Below are positions 23,293-31,931 of a stretch of 64,000 bases of DNA, one piece after another. Below the pieces are notes generated by a model. The model saw only the letters and a program-made list of their open reading frames with translations. It searched no databases and was not told the origin of the DNA. Within the stretch, counting starts at the first letter, position 1; every line of letters starts with the position of its first letter. This DNA is from Bog-756 sp963837805 (lineage in GTDB: Bacteria > Actinomycetota > Acidimicrobiia > Acidimicrobiales > RAAP-2): assembly GCA_963837805.1 (NCBI GenBank), contig CAWIOU010000013.1, positions 151,094 to 215,093 on the forward strand. Reading direction: 5' to 3'. The translations under genes were made by a program, and so were the position numbers.

Positions 23293-26091
23293 CTAGGAAT
23301 TCTGTTCCCGGACAAACCGCGTCAGCTGGACCCGGGAGTTGATCCCTAGCTTTTCGAAGACGTGTCGCATGTGCGTGTTCACAGTGTGCGGCGAGATGAA
23401 CGAGGACTCGGCGATCTGCCGATTCGTCCGGCCCTCGGCGGCCAAGATCGCGACGTTGATTTCGGGGTCGGTCAGCGACGCCCATCCCGTCTTGGGCCGG
23501 TCGCTGGCAACATAACGGCGACGCACCCCGAGACGACGAAGCCTGCCTCGCAAGCGGGCCGAGTCCCACTCGGCCCCAGTACGAGTGGCGACAGATAACG
23601 CCTCGTCGAAGGACCCGATGGCCGATGCGGTGTCTCCGCCTGCGGCGCGCACGCGGCCCAGGTCCTCGAGTGCGGACGCGTAGGCGAGGGGCCGCGGTCC
23701 GTCTCGGTAAAGCTCGGCTGCCTTCTCGAGGTCTGGGACTGACTCGAACCAGATTCCCCGGACGTGTGCTGCGGCCGCCGCGCAGGACGCCACGGTCGGG
23801 TTCAAGATGGCCCGACGCTCGGCCAGGTCGATGGCGTGCTCGGCAAGCTCTTCATCGGCAGCGGCAGCGGCAATACGGACCCGCTCAGCGTCGTCGGTGA
23901 CTTCGTGTGGGAAGAGAGGGAACATCGAGAGGCGCTCATCGAAGCCCTTACTGCAGAGCCACTCGTGGGCTGCCATGGCGTCACCTTGAGCAAGGGCCAA
24001 CTGAGCCAAATACCACATCGCATGGTTCGAGACGCAAGGGGCACCTGCGTTGAGCATGATCTTGGCGATCTCGGCGATCTCGAGCGCGTCTCGTTCGTCC
24101 GCAGTGTGGATCTTGAGCTTCCCGAGTGCCACCACTGCCGGGGCGTGGATTGGGCCGGCCACGCGATGCGCGTCCGCCACGCTGAAGCGCCCCTCGAGCG
24201 CAGTCGCGGCCTCGGCGAGATTCCCGACCTGGAGAAGCTGACGACCTTTGGTTGTCTCGAACATACGAAGCGCCCAGTTCTGCCGATCCCTCTGCGCTCC
24301 GAGGGCTCCCCGCGCGATTGCCTCGAGGGCCTCGTCGGAGCGATCGAGTGCCTCGAGGACCCACGAGTGGAACATCAGAACCAAACGGCCTCGAGCGTCC
24401 TGACGTCCAGCGTGGTCTCGCCGTTCCGCCTTGAGGACGGAGCTGAGAGCTCCGTCGAAGTCGAGCAGCTGGTAGTGGATCCCTGACTCTGGCAGCTCGA
24501 AGGCCATCCAACAGGCTTCGTCAGAACTGGCGTAAGCGGTCTCGCGTGACTTCGGCTGGATGGCCAGGGCCTCCTCAGTCCGCCCTGCCACGGTAAGGCT
24601 GTGGAGCAGTGAGGCCCATAGCCACGCGGTGAGGTCTGCGTCCAAGCCAGGGAGGGCGAGACCGGCTCGAGCCGTCTCAGCTCGGACCTCGGGGGAAATG
24701 TCGAACATGGTCGCGACGCTCAGCCGAACCCGTGCCTCTTCGATCGCGGGCAGAGTTCTGCGGAGCTCTGCGTCGGCAAATCGCTCACCCTCCTCTGCGA
24801 GCCCCGCAGCGAAGAGCGACAGGACGCGCTGGACGACGAGAGCACCTCGAAGCGGATGACGTTCTGGCGCGAGTTCGAGCCCACGCTGAGCGAGCGAGGC
24901 CGCACCAGCCGGATCGGACAAAGCGAGCTGTCGGGAGGCCTTGAGCACCGTTTCGATCGCCACGTCGTCTCCGGGCTCGGCGCTCTTCGCAAGCTGAAGC
25001 GCCACCTCCGTCGGAAGCGCACCACGGGCGATCAGAACGTCCGCGGCCTGGCGATCAAGACCCCGCCGGACCGGATTGGGCATTCCCGCCCGGACGGCCT
25101 CTCTGATCAGGTCGTGACGAAAGGTCAGGCGGTCCCCGTCGTCGACGAAAAGATCCGCTTCGAGAAGCTCGGTGACCGGGTCGACGAGCTCGCCAACGGA
25201 CAGCGAGGTCATTGCGGCGAGGTCGTGGAGCGAGAAGCGGCGACCAAGACTCGATGCGAAGGTCGCGACCCGCGCCGAGACCGCTGAGAGACGAGCGAGG
25301 CGCCCCCGGATCCCTTCGCTAAGGCGTCCTGGTTGCTCGTCCGCGACAAGGATGGCACGGCCGGCGTCGTACTTGAGGACCGAGTCGTCTTGGAGTCCAC
25401 GCAAGAACTCCACCAACAAGAATGGATTTCCTTTCATACGTTCGGTCTTTTTCAGGAGGTCTTCGTCTGGTTGGGCGCCGAGAACGTCAGCGACGACGAG
25501 CGCTACGGCATCGCGATTGAGTGGGCCGAGCTTGATGTGGTCAGCGCCACGGTCGATCAGCTCGGACTTCGCCTCCTGCACGGGCGCGACGCCTTGATTT
25601 GGACGAAAGGCGAGGATCCATGCCACCGGAAGTGAGGCGAGTCGTGGTCCGAGCTGGCGTATGGCCACAGCGCAGGTGGCGCCTGCCCAGTGGAGATCGT
25701 CCAGGCAAATCAAAATGGGTGACTCCAGGGCTGCCTCTTCGATCACCGACTCCAGATCTTGGATCAGCCAGAACAGGAACTCGGGTGACGCATGGGAATC
25801 ACCCAAGGCACGCCGATTAGCCAGCGGCGTCGGCCCCTCGAAGAGGGCGTCGAAGAGAGCTTCGAGTTCGGTAGGACCCGCCCTGTACGGCTCGAGCACG
25901 CCACGACCGACGCGAAAACCCAGATCGCTTGCCAGCTGCATTGAAGCGTCGACGAGCTTGGTCTTCCCCGCCCCAGCGCTGCCTTCGATCACGATGGATC
26001 CTCCGGTCCCAGCGCTCACCTCCTGGAGCCGGTGTTCGATGACGGCCAGCTCTTCCTGACGACCCCGAAGAGGCAGGGACTCCTGGGTCAT
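23293..26091 (-). CDS. Large LuxR-family ATPase regulator (LAL type)
   Basis: 932 residues: an N-terminal AAA/STAND ATPase with Walker A GSAGAGKTKLVD near residues 38-49 and Walker B ILICLDDLHWA near 148-158, a long alpha-helical TPR-like middle, and a C-terminal LuxR helix-turn-helix (EGRTNRQIAESSFISPHTVN, then HMRHVFEKLG). LAL proteins are activators, in which ATP and inducer binding are coupled to DNA binding through the C-terminal HTH. The gene overlaps the TetR gene by 4 bp (ATGA) and is co-transcribed with it. The likely target is the divergent tautomerase-crotonase-reductase operon. Confidence 0.95.
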   Translation of the reverse strand: MTQESLPLRGRQEELAVIEHRLQEVSAGTGGSIVIEGSAGAGKTKLVDASMQLASDLGFRVGRGVLEPYRAGPTELEALFDALFEGPTPLANRRALGDSHASPEFLFWLIQDLESVIEEAALESPILICLDDLHWAGATCAVAIRQLGPRLASLPVAWILAFRPNQGVAPVQEAKSELIDRGADHIKLGPLNRDAVALVVADVLGAQPDEDLLKKTERMKGNPFLLVEFLRGLQDDSVLKYDAGRAILVADEQPGRLSEGIRGRLARLSAVSARVATFASSLGRRFSLHDLAAMTSLSVGELVDPVTELLEADLFVDDGDRLTFRHDLIREAVRAGMPNPVRRGLDRQAADVLIARGALPTEVALQLAKSAEPGDDVAIETVLKASRQLALSDPAGAASLAQRGLELAPERHPLRGALVVQRVLSLFAAGLAEEGERFADAELRRTLPAIEEARVRLSVATMFDISPEVRAETARAGLALPGLDADLTAWLWASLLHSLTVAGRTEEALAIQPKSRETAYASSDEACWMAFELPESGIHYQLLDFDGALSSVLKAERRDHAGRQDARGRLVLMFHSWVLEALDRSDEALEAIARGALGAQRDRQNWALRMFETTKGRQLLQVGNLAEAATALEGRFSVADAHRVAGPIHAPAVVALGKLKIHTADERDALEIAEIAKIMLNAGAPCVSNHAMWYLAQLALAQGDAMAAHEWLCSKGFDERLSMFPLFPHEVTDDAERVRIAAAAADEELAEHAIDLAERRAILNPTVASCAAAAAHVRGIWFESVPDLEKAAELYRDGPRPLAYASALEDLGRVRAAGGDTASAIGSFDEALSVATRTGAEWDSARLRGRLRRLGVRRRYVASDRPKTGWASLTDPEINVAILAAEGRTNRQIAESSFISPHTVNTHMRHVFEKLGINSRVQLTRFVREQNS

Positions 26092-26651
26092 TTGGCGTCC
26101 CGAACCAGGCCCGACAGTGTGCTCGCCACATCGTCGAAGGGGTCCCTGCTCCTCTGAGCTCGAGACAGGACGATCGCCCCCTCGGTGGCAGCAATGGTCA
26201 CCGTAGCCACCCGATGCGCCGCGTCCTCTCGCAGCCCGCCGGCGACGAAGAGCTCCGTCAGCAGGTCAGTCCACGCTTTGAAGATGGAGCCCACGTGGTC
26301 GTGGATGTCGGTTTCTGGGCCGGTGACGGTGACAGCGAGAACGGCGCATCCGGCATTGAGATGGGAGTTGTCGAGCAATCCGCGCCAGAGCTCGAGGAAG
26401 TGGTCGAGCACTTCGGGAGCGCTCTGGCCTCGGAACGCCTCCATCGCAGCAAGGCTTCGCTCGCTGGCGCGATCCAGGGCAGCGTGCATGAGTTCGGACT
26501 TCCCTCCCGGGAAGTGGTGGTACACCGAGCCCCGCGGCGCGTCAGCTGCTGCCAGAACCTCGCTAAAAGAAGTGCCCTCGACGCCCTGGGTGGCCAAGAG
26601 CCTCACCGCCCCATCGACCATGTTGGAGCGGACGTTCTCGCGTGGGTTCAC
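26088..26651 (-). CDS. TetR/AcrR-family transcriptional regulator (LmrA/YxaF-like)
   Basis: 187 residues. The DNA-binding domain is DGAVRLLATQGVEGTSFSEV followed by APRGSVYHHFPGGKSEL, and the C-terminal domain resembles the LmrA/YxaF group, which respond to drugs and flavonoids. The GTG at 26651 is preferred because AGGAG lies 5 nt upstream; the frame extends 11 codons further without support. It is coupled to the LAL ATPase gene. Palindromes in the spacer to the tautomerase gene (26701-26748) are the probable binding sites, so it should repress both directions. Confidence 0.92.
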   Translation of the reverse strand: MNPRENVRSNMVDGAVRLLATQGVEGTSFSEVLAAADAPRGSVYHHFPGGKSELMHAALDRASERSLAAMEAFRGQSAPEVLDHFLELWRGLLDNSHLNAGCAVLAVTVTGPETDIHDHVGSIFKAWTDLLTELFVAGGLREDAAHRVATVTIAATEGAIVLSRAQRSRDPFDDVASTLSGLVRDAK

Positions 26652-26700
26652 TCGTTCTCCTCGGACATCGCAGGGCTGTCGCACCCGGCCTCAACCCGAG

Positions 26701-26748
26701 ACTATGCACACCGGCATAGTAGTGGCTAGTCTATGCAGGTCGTCATAC
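26701..26748. promoter_or_regulatory. TetR operator pair in divergent promoter
   Basis: ACTATGC (26701-26707)-N6-GCATAGT (26714-26720) is a perfect 7-bp-arm palindrome. A weaker copy, CTATGC-N6-TCATAC, lies at 26731-26748. A ribosome site GAAGGAG follows at 26752-26758 ahead of the tautomerase ATG at 26768. Confidence 0.65.
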
Positions 26749-26767
26749 ATAGAAGGAGAACGACCTC

Positions 26768-27212
26768 ATGCCCATGATCGATGTGTACGCATCCGGTGGC
26801 ACCTTCACCGATCCTCACTCGCTGGCCGCTGACCTGGCCGGAACCCTGATGAAGATCGAGCAGGTACCCGACATCCCGATGTTCCGCCAGAACACAGCAG
26901 CGTTCATCCATGACCTCCCCTCCGGAGCGCTCTCCAATGTCGACGGCGAATCCAACTACATCCGTGTCCAAGTGCTGACCAACGCCGGCGCGCTCGACCG
27001 GGACAAGCAGCTCGCCGTCGTCGAACAGTTCACCGATCTTGTTGTCCAGGCTGCAGGCGATCCGGACTACGCGAAGCGCGTGTGGGTGCTTCTCACCGAA
27101 GCAGTCGACGGTGGGTGGGGGCTCTGGGGCCACGCCAACACCAACGCGGAGCTGGTCGATGCCGCCCGCGGCTCAGATCGCGGAGATGTCGGCGCAGAAG
27201 TCCTCCGGCTGA
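26768..27212 (+). pseudogene. Tautomerase-family protein (4-oxalocrotonate tautomerase-like), C-terminal frameshift
   Basis: The first ~135 residues are a tautomerase-superfamily protein (MFRQNTAAFIHDLPSGA, then NYIRVQVLTNAGALDRDKQL, then VLLTEAVDGGWGLWGHANTN). After ELVDAAR the open frame leaves the family. One base earlier or later the sequence reads AQIAEMSAQKSSG and a TGA at 27210-27212, the expected ending. The open frame instead runs on for 76 foreign codons into the crotonase gene, producing an apparent 498-residue fusion (26768-28264). I read this as one indel near 27168, not a true fusion. Pro2, the catalytic base of the superfamily, is present (MP). Confidence 0.78.
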
Positions 27213-27439
27213 CGAAGGGCCAAACTCCGTCTGATCCCTGCGAATCGCTCGATCGTGCGATGTATCGCCGACATGGACGGATAACGCCCGAAGCAACGCG
27301 TCGAGCGCCGGGAAGTTCAGCGATCCGTGCGCTCGGCGGTGTCGACCAAGAGCACATATGCAGCTTTCGATCTGAGCTGCAACCCATCCGAGCGCTTCCC
27401 AAGTTCGATCTGGAAGATCCCAACCGAAAGTGGTTTCCA

Positions 27440-28264
27440 ATGGACCTGACTCAATTCACTGTCACCGAAGTCTCTCCCGCCTACTGGCGCATCAGCTTCA
27501 GCAATCCTCCGACCAACCTCCAGGACCCCGACACGATCCTCGAGTTCCAAGAGCTGGTCAGCCGGATGGAATCCGACGATGCCCTGAAAGTCGTCGTGCT
27601 CGAAAGCGGCAATCCGGATTTCTTCATCAACCACTACGACGTCTCCCGGGCGGCCGAAACCCCGGTCGCGCCGGGGCCGACGGGGCTGCCCACCTGGATC
27701 GACACCACCACGCGCCTGGCGGCGGTTCCGGTCGTCACCATCGCAAAGATCCGCGGTCGCAACCGAGGCGGCGGGTCCGAGGCGGGGCTCGCGTTTGACC
27801 TCCGCTTCGCCAGCATCGAGAAGGCAGTGTTCGGTCAGCCCGAGGTGGGCGCAGGCATGTTCCCGGGCGGCGGTGCGCTCGAGCGATTGCCACTGTTCGT
27901 CGGGCGAGCCCGAGCGTTGGAAATCATCCTCGGAAGCGACGATCTCGATGCCGAGACCGCGGCACTTTACGGGTGGGTCAACCGCGCGCTCCCTGACGCC
28001 GAATTGGATGACTTCGTCGACAACCTCGCTCGACGCATTGCCTCGTTCGACAAGCCGGCGCTGGCCGAAGCAAAGCGCCTCGTCAACCGTCGAACTGTTC
28101 CTCTTGCAGAAGATCTCGTGGAGACTCAGGACGCGTTCCTCGCGGCCTTCGCCTGGCCGAGCCTGCAGGAGCGCGGTGCAAGGCTTCGGAAGCGGGCTAG
28201 GGAAGTCGGACCAGATTTCGAGCTGCGCTTCGGGCATTACATGGCAGATCTCCCCGTCGAGTGA
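27440..28264 (+). CDS. Enoyl-CoA hydratase/isomerase (crotonase) family protein
   Basis: 274 residues from the ATG at 27440 (MDLTQFTVTEVSPAYWRISF). Crotonase landmarks are LKVVVLESGNPDFFINHYDV around the first oxyanion-hole strand, IAKIRGRNRGGGSEAGLAFD, and FGQPEVGAGMFPGGGALERL around the second. The catalytic Glu pair of hydratases is not both obvious, so it may be an isomerase or an uncharacterised crotonase. It belongs to the tautomerase-crotonase-MDR operon. The 227 bp upstream (27213-27439) have no gene of their own, although an in-frame read-through from the tautomerase exists. Confidence 0.88.
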   Translation: MDLTQFTVTEVSPAYWRISFSNPPTNLQDPDTILEFQELVSRMESDDALKVVVLESGNPDFFINHYDVSRAAETPVAPGPTGLPTWIDTTTRLAAVPVVTIAKIRGRNRGGGSEAGLAFDLRFASIEKAVFGQPEVGAGMFPGGGALERLPLFVGRARALEIILGSDDLDAETAALYGWVNRALPDAELDDFVDNLARRIASFDKPALAEAKRLVNRRTVPLAEDLVETQDAFLAAFAWPSLQERGARLRKRAREVGPDFELRFGHYMADLPVE

Positions 28265-28318
28265 CTCTCCACACCATCGAGCCCCGCTTCGCTTCGGGCA
28301 AGACGACGAGGGAATACG

Positions 28319-29473
28319 GTGATCACAGTGAGCTCTGAAATCCCCGATCACTTGCTCGAACTTCGTTCGCTGGTCACTGACCAGGGGACGTTGGAGCTCT
28401 CCTTGGCCGACGTCACCCCGCCGACTGTCACGGCTGGCCAAGTCCTCGTGCGGATGGAGGCCGCGCCGATCAACCCCTCTGACTTAGGGCTCTTGTTCGC
28501 CGGCGCCGACATGGGCTCAGCCTCAGTCGGCGGAACGCCCGAGCGCCCCGTGGTCACTGTCCAACTCTCCGACGGGGCACTACGTGCGCTGGCAGCTCGG
28601 GTGGGACAGTCGCTGCCGGTCGGCAACGAGGGAGCGGGCACCGTCGTTGGTGCGGGGAGCTCTTCTGAGGCGCAGGGGCTGTTGGCTCGGACCGTGGCTA
28701 TTGCTGGCGGTGCCATGTACACCCAGTACCGAGCGGCTGATGCTTCAGCCTGCCTTGTGCTCCCAGAGGGCACGCCGGCAAGAACTGGAGCTTCCTCGTT
28801 CGTCAATCCACTCGCGGCGCTGGGGATGCTCGAGACGATGCGGAGGGAGGGCCACAGCGCTCTTGTCCATACGGCAGCGGCATCGAACTTGGGTCAGATG
28901 TTGGTCAAGGTCTGCCTCGAAGAAGATGTCCCGCTCGTCAACATCGTCCGCAGGCCCGAACAAGCAGACCTCTTGCGGTCGATAGGTGCCGTGCACGTCT
29001 GCAACTCCAGCGCGTCCACGTTCAACACCGACCTCACCGAGGCGATCGCCCAGACTTCAGCCACCCTGGCCTTTGACGCCACCGGCGGCGGGACGCTGGT
29101 GAGCCAGATCCTAAGAGCGATGGAGGTGGCTGCCACTACCTCGGCGGCCCAATACTCACGGTACGGCTCGACCGTTCGCAAGCAGGCCTACATCTACGGA
29201 GGCCTCGATCCGGGCCCAACAGTGTTGACTCGCAATTTCGGGTTCGCCTGGAGCCTCGAAGGGTGGTTGCTGACCCCGTTTCTCCTGAGCATCGGCCCCG
29301 TGCGGCTCGGTGAGCTCCGCGACCGAGTCGCTGCCAACCTGACGACGACGTTTGCCAGTGGCTACTCGGACGAGATCTCACTCAAGGACATGCTCGATCC
29401 CACTGTCTTCTCGCGATACAGCAAGCACTCGACAGGAGAGAAGTTCCTCTTGAATCCTCAGCTGTTTGACTGA
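28319..29473 (+). CDS. MDR-superfamily zinc-type/quinone-type oxidoreductase
   Basis: 384 residues. The N-terminal GroES-like domain (APINPSDLGLLFAGAD, then GNEGAGTVVGAG) lacks the Cys ligands of zinc alcohol dehydrogenases. The Rossmann domain carries ALVHTAAASNLGQMLVKVCL in place of the usual GxGxxG. This fits the quinone oxidoreductase/enoyl-reductase side of the family, NADPH-dependent reduction of an alpha,beta-unsaturated carbonyl. Start is GTG at 28319. It lies 54 bp after the crotonase and is probably its operon partner, which suggests sequential processing of one unsaturated acyl or ketone substrate. Confidence 0.88.
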   Translation: MITVSSEIPDHLLELRSLVTDQGTLELSLADVTPPTVTAGQVLVRMEAAPINPSDLGLLFAGADMGSASVGGTPERPVVTVQLSDGALRALAARVGQSLPVGNEGAGTVVGAGSSSEAQGLLARTVAIAGGAMYTQYRAADASACLVLPEGTPARTGASSFVNPLAALGMLETMRREGHSALVHTAAASNLGQMLVKVCLEEDVPLVNIVRRPEQADLLRSIGAVHVCNSSASTFNTDLTEAIAQTSATLAFDATGGGTLVSQILRAMEVAATTSAAQYSRYGSTVRKQAYIYGGLDPGPTVLTRNFGFAWSLEGWLLTPFLLSIGPVRLGELRDRVAANLTTTFASGYSDEISLKDMLDPTVFSRYSKHSTGEKFLLNPQLFD

Positions 29474-29734
29474 ATCCCCACGGGTGGTTCACGTCCACAC
29501 ACGTGGTGTACGCCTCGGGCCCCGGCAAGGTCGTGAGGCCTTCAGTGTGTCCGCGTGTGTGCGAAAAGTGTCCAAATGGACCGAAGCCGCAAGTGGCCAT
29601 GGGCGACATGTGGCCTACTGACCCGGGTCGGCTGACCCGCGATGCGGGAGGTTCAGCCAAAGGCTTCTGCTCGCAGTGCATGGGGGGCGTTCCCCGATCG
29701 GCAATTGCTGCCGATCCCCTCCCGTCGAGAGCCC
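29474..29734. other. Intergenic region, possible Cys-rich micro-ORF
   Basis: No known gene is visible. A forward frame from a GTG at 29503 contains paired cysteines (VCPRVCEKCPNG, then GFCSQC) that resemble a zinc ribbon. It continues into the antisense of the cupin gene, and codon use is unconvincing. It could hold the terminator of the preceding operon, but no clean hairpin with a T-run is seen. Confidence 0.25.
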
Positions 29735-30103
29735 TTACCGGCCGTACCGGTCCTGAAGGCGAACGACGTCGTCCAGCTCAGTGGTGCTCGCCTCCAGCAC
29801 AACGGTATCGACGATGGCCACCATCCGGTGCCGAACTCCGGGACGGATGTGCACCGACTCATCCGGTAGCAGCTCGAACGACTCCAGGTCGTCGTTACCC
29901 GGTCCTACTTCGAACAAGAGGCGACCGGTCTGTACGCAGATCGTCTCTTCCTTTCGCTCGTGATACTGCAGTGAGAGAGCATGTCCCTGGTTGATGTGGA
30001 GCGCTTTGCCACAGTATTTGCCATCGACGAGCGCGAAATGGAGTTCATAACCCCAAGGCTTCTCGACTCGGCGGGCGCACTCCACCCAATCGGATTTGGA
30101 CAT
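29735..30103 (-). CDS. Single-domain cupin, mannose-6-phosphate isomerase type II-like
   Basis: 122 residues forming one cupin barrel: VEKPWGYELHFALVDGKYCG, then the metal-binding HINQGHALSLQYHERKEETI and ESVHIRPGVRHRMVAI. The PWG-Y opening and KxL-H spacing are those of the C-terminal domain of GDP-mannose pyrophosphorylase/type II phosphomannose isomerases. A stand-alone domain of this size could isomerise or simply bind a sugar phosphate. No sugar-nucleotide gene is adjacent, though mannosyltransferases occur 2 kb downstream. It stands alone between convergent and reverse-strand neighbours. Confidence 0.87.
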   Translation of the reverse strand: MSKSDWVECARRVEKPWGYELHFALVDGKYCGKALHINQGHALSLQYHERKEETICVQTGRLLFEVGPGNDDLESFELLPDESVHIRPGVRHRMVAIVDTVVLEASTTELDDVVRLQDRYGR

Positions 30104-30140
30104 TGCGGCAGCTTATCGGCAGAGCCTTCGCGCTCACGGC

Positions 30141-30698
30141 CTAGTGCGGCAACCGGTAGGTGAGCAGAACGTTGCCGGAGTCGAATTGCCTGACGTGGGC
30201 CAACCTGAGCGGGAGCCGATCCTTCAACTCAGAGAAGAGGGAGCGGCCCCGACCGATGGCGATCGGACAGACCATGATCCGCAACTCGTCGAGCACGCCA
30301 GCCTCCGCGAAGTGAGAGGTGAGATGGGCGCTGCCGAGTACCAGGAGCTCGCCTCCGGCGCTGCTCTTCACCGTCTCGAGCTGCTCGACCGCGTCACCAG
30401 CGATGACGGAGGTGTTGGACCACGCCGCGTGTTCGAGCGTGTTCGAAAAGACGATCTTGGGTTTGTTGTTCATCCGGGAGGTGATGGCAGGGTCGTTGGC
30501 TTGGGCCTGTTCGGTCGGCCAGTGGGCTGCCATGTGTTCGTAGGTGGCCCGACCGAACCCCAGAGTCTCCGCCTCGTCGAGCTGGCGAATTGCGAAGTCA
30601 CCGAACTCCTCGTCCACAACCGGCCAGTCGAACTCGCCGTTCGGACCCTCATAGAAACCGTCCAGGGTGATGAGAAGGAACGAAGCCACGGTTCTCAT
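30141..30698 (-). CDS. Dihydrofolate-reductase-like protein (RibD C-terminal domain family)
   Basis: 185 residues from the ATG at 30698. It has a DHFR-like fold of the RibD_C group: SFLLITLDGFYEGPNGEFDW at the N terminus, LGFGRATYEHMA near residue 50, and LVLGSAHLTSHFAEAGVLDE then MVCPIAIGRGRSLF toward the C terminus. Stand-alone members are NADPH-dependent reductases of unknown substrate and usually accompany ArsR/SRPBCC pairs, as they do here (30772-31568). The open frame extends 35 codons upstream without family similarity. Confidence 0.9.
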   Translation of the reverse strand: MRTVASFLLITLDGFYEGPNGEFDWPVVDEEFGDFAIRQLDEAETLGFGRATYEHMAAHWPTEQAQANDPAITSRMNNKPKIVFSNTLEHAAWSNTSVIAGDAVEQLETVKSSAGGELLVLGSAHLTSHFAEAGVLDELRIMVCPIAIGRGRSLFSELKDRLPLRLAHVRQFDSGNVLLTYRLPH

Positions 30699-30771
30699 CG
30701 ACCTTGCCTCCTGGTTGCGGACCCGTCGGACACCCCGAACACCTCGGTGACGAGATGCAAAGCAGCCCTCC

Positions 30772-31239
30772 TCACGATGCACCTCCGGCCAGCAACCGAT
30801 CAAGGGATGCCAGGAGTTCTCGGGTTCCCTCCTCGCGTTGGACCGCGGTGTCGTAGCCGTCGAGGAACACCCCCTGCTCGGTGAGGACCAGTTGGGTCGT
30901 TGCGCCCAGGTTGTGGAACTGGACCGTGGCGACGGAGACCGAGAGTCGGTTCTCGTCGGCGAACATCTCGTAGGTGTAGACGATCCGCTGCTCGGGAACG
31001 ATGTCGCGATACTCCGAGTCGAAGGTGAAGACAGGCCCGCCCGGGGGTCCCCCGCGATTCACCTCGTGCCCTCCGACCCGGAAGTCGTGTTCGTAGCCCG
31101 CCCCCAGCGCCTCGGCCGACCCCGCGAACCAGCGGGCCTTCAGCTCCGGATCCGACCACGCCCGGAAGACCTGGTCGACCGGGACGTCGTAGCTGCGCTC
31201 AATGACGAAGGTGTCGTGGGCGACGGTGGAAACTGTCAT
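30772..31239 (-). CDS. SRPBCC/AHSA1-family protein
   Basis: 155 residues from the ATG at 31239. A complete START-like fold: IERSYDVPVDQVFRAWSDPE, then KARWFAGS at the N terminus, the central FTFDSEYRDIVPEQRIVYTY, and the C-terminal helix REEGTRELLASLDRLL. Members bind hydrophobic ligands; AHSA1 relatives resemble the Hsp90 activator Aha1 but the bacterial role is open. Its start overlaps the ArsR stop by 4 bp, the standard actinobacterial ArsR-AHSA1 couple, and the RibD-like reductase follows. Confidence 0.93.
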   Translation of the reverse strand: MTVSTVAHDTFVIERSYDVPVDQVFRAWSDPELKARWFAGSAEALGAGYEHDFRVGGHEVNRGGPPGGPVFTFDSEYRDIVPEQRIVYTYEMFADENRLSVSVATVQFHNLGATTQLVLTEQGVFLDGYDTAVQREEGTRELLASLDRLLAGGAS

Positions 31240-31568
31240 GGTCTCTCCTCGGTGGTGGCTGCTTCGTTCAAGACGTCGCCCAACCGGTCGAGCCGCGCTT
31301 CCCAACTCCGGCGGCGGTCGCCGATCCACTGTTCGGCGGCGGTCATCGCCGCACTCTCGATGCGGCACATGCGTGTCCTCCCGACCTTTTCGGTCTTCAC
31401 CACGCCGCAGGCCTCGAGGACCTGGACATGCTGGACGACGGCGGCAAGGGACATGGACAGGGGTTCGGCCAGCTCACTGACCGAGGCGGGTCCCAAGGTG
31501 AGCCGTTCCACCATGGTGCGCCGGCTCCTGTCGGCCAGCGCCTGGAAGGTCCGATCCAGATCCGTCAT
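31236..31568 (-). CDS. ArsR-family winged-helix regulator
   Basis: 110 residues from the ATG at 31568. The ArsR helix-turn-helix reads FQALADRSRRTMVERLTLGP, then VSELAEPLSMSLAAVVQHVQ, and the wing VVKTEKVGRTRMCRI. No Cys metal-binding motif lies in helix alpha3, so it is of the non-metal type that partners AHSA1 proteins. It is translationally coupled to the downstream SRPBCC gene. The upstream bases include ACTTAAGT, a short palindrome that may be the operator. Confidence 0.93.
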   Translation of the reverse strand: MTDLDRTFQALADRSRRTMVERLTLGPASVSELAEPLSMSLAAVVQHVQVLEACGVVKTEKVGRTRMCRIESAAMTAAEQWIGDRRRSWEARLDRLGDVLNEAATTEERP

Positions 31569-31931
31569 TTGGTCAAGCATCTACTTAAGTATACGGACCC
31601 CGAGAGTAACAGTCAAGTGACTTCTTGAGTGTTCTCCGAAACCTGGGGCCGGAACCGGGCCGAGATGGTCACGCAGACATCACGGACGACCCCGACAGCT
31701 GTCCGTGGAACCCTGGCCGACCTGCCGAGCTTCGACGATCCGTTCGGACGCGGATGGGCTCCATGCTCACCCGGCCTCGACCTGCACGGCACGTCGCCGG
31801 CACGGGAAATCTGGCCGACGCAGGGCTGCCTCATGCCCGGTGACCGGGCGAGAATTCCAGGAACTCCGGTCGATGCCGTCGATCGTGGCCTGCCCGGCTT
31901 CCGGAAGGCGACCGTCTACGATCGAGCTCTC

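Noticed and set aside
26768..28264. A novel tautomerase-crotonase fusion enzyme
   Set aside because: The linker has no conserved character and a one-base shift restores the natural tautomerase stop at 27212.
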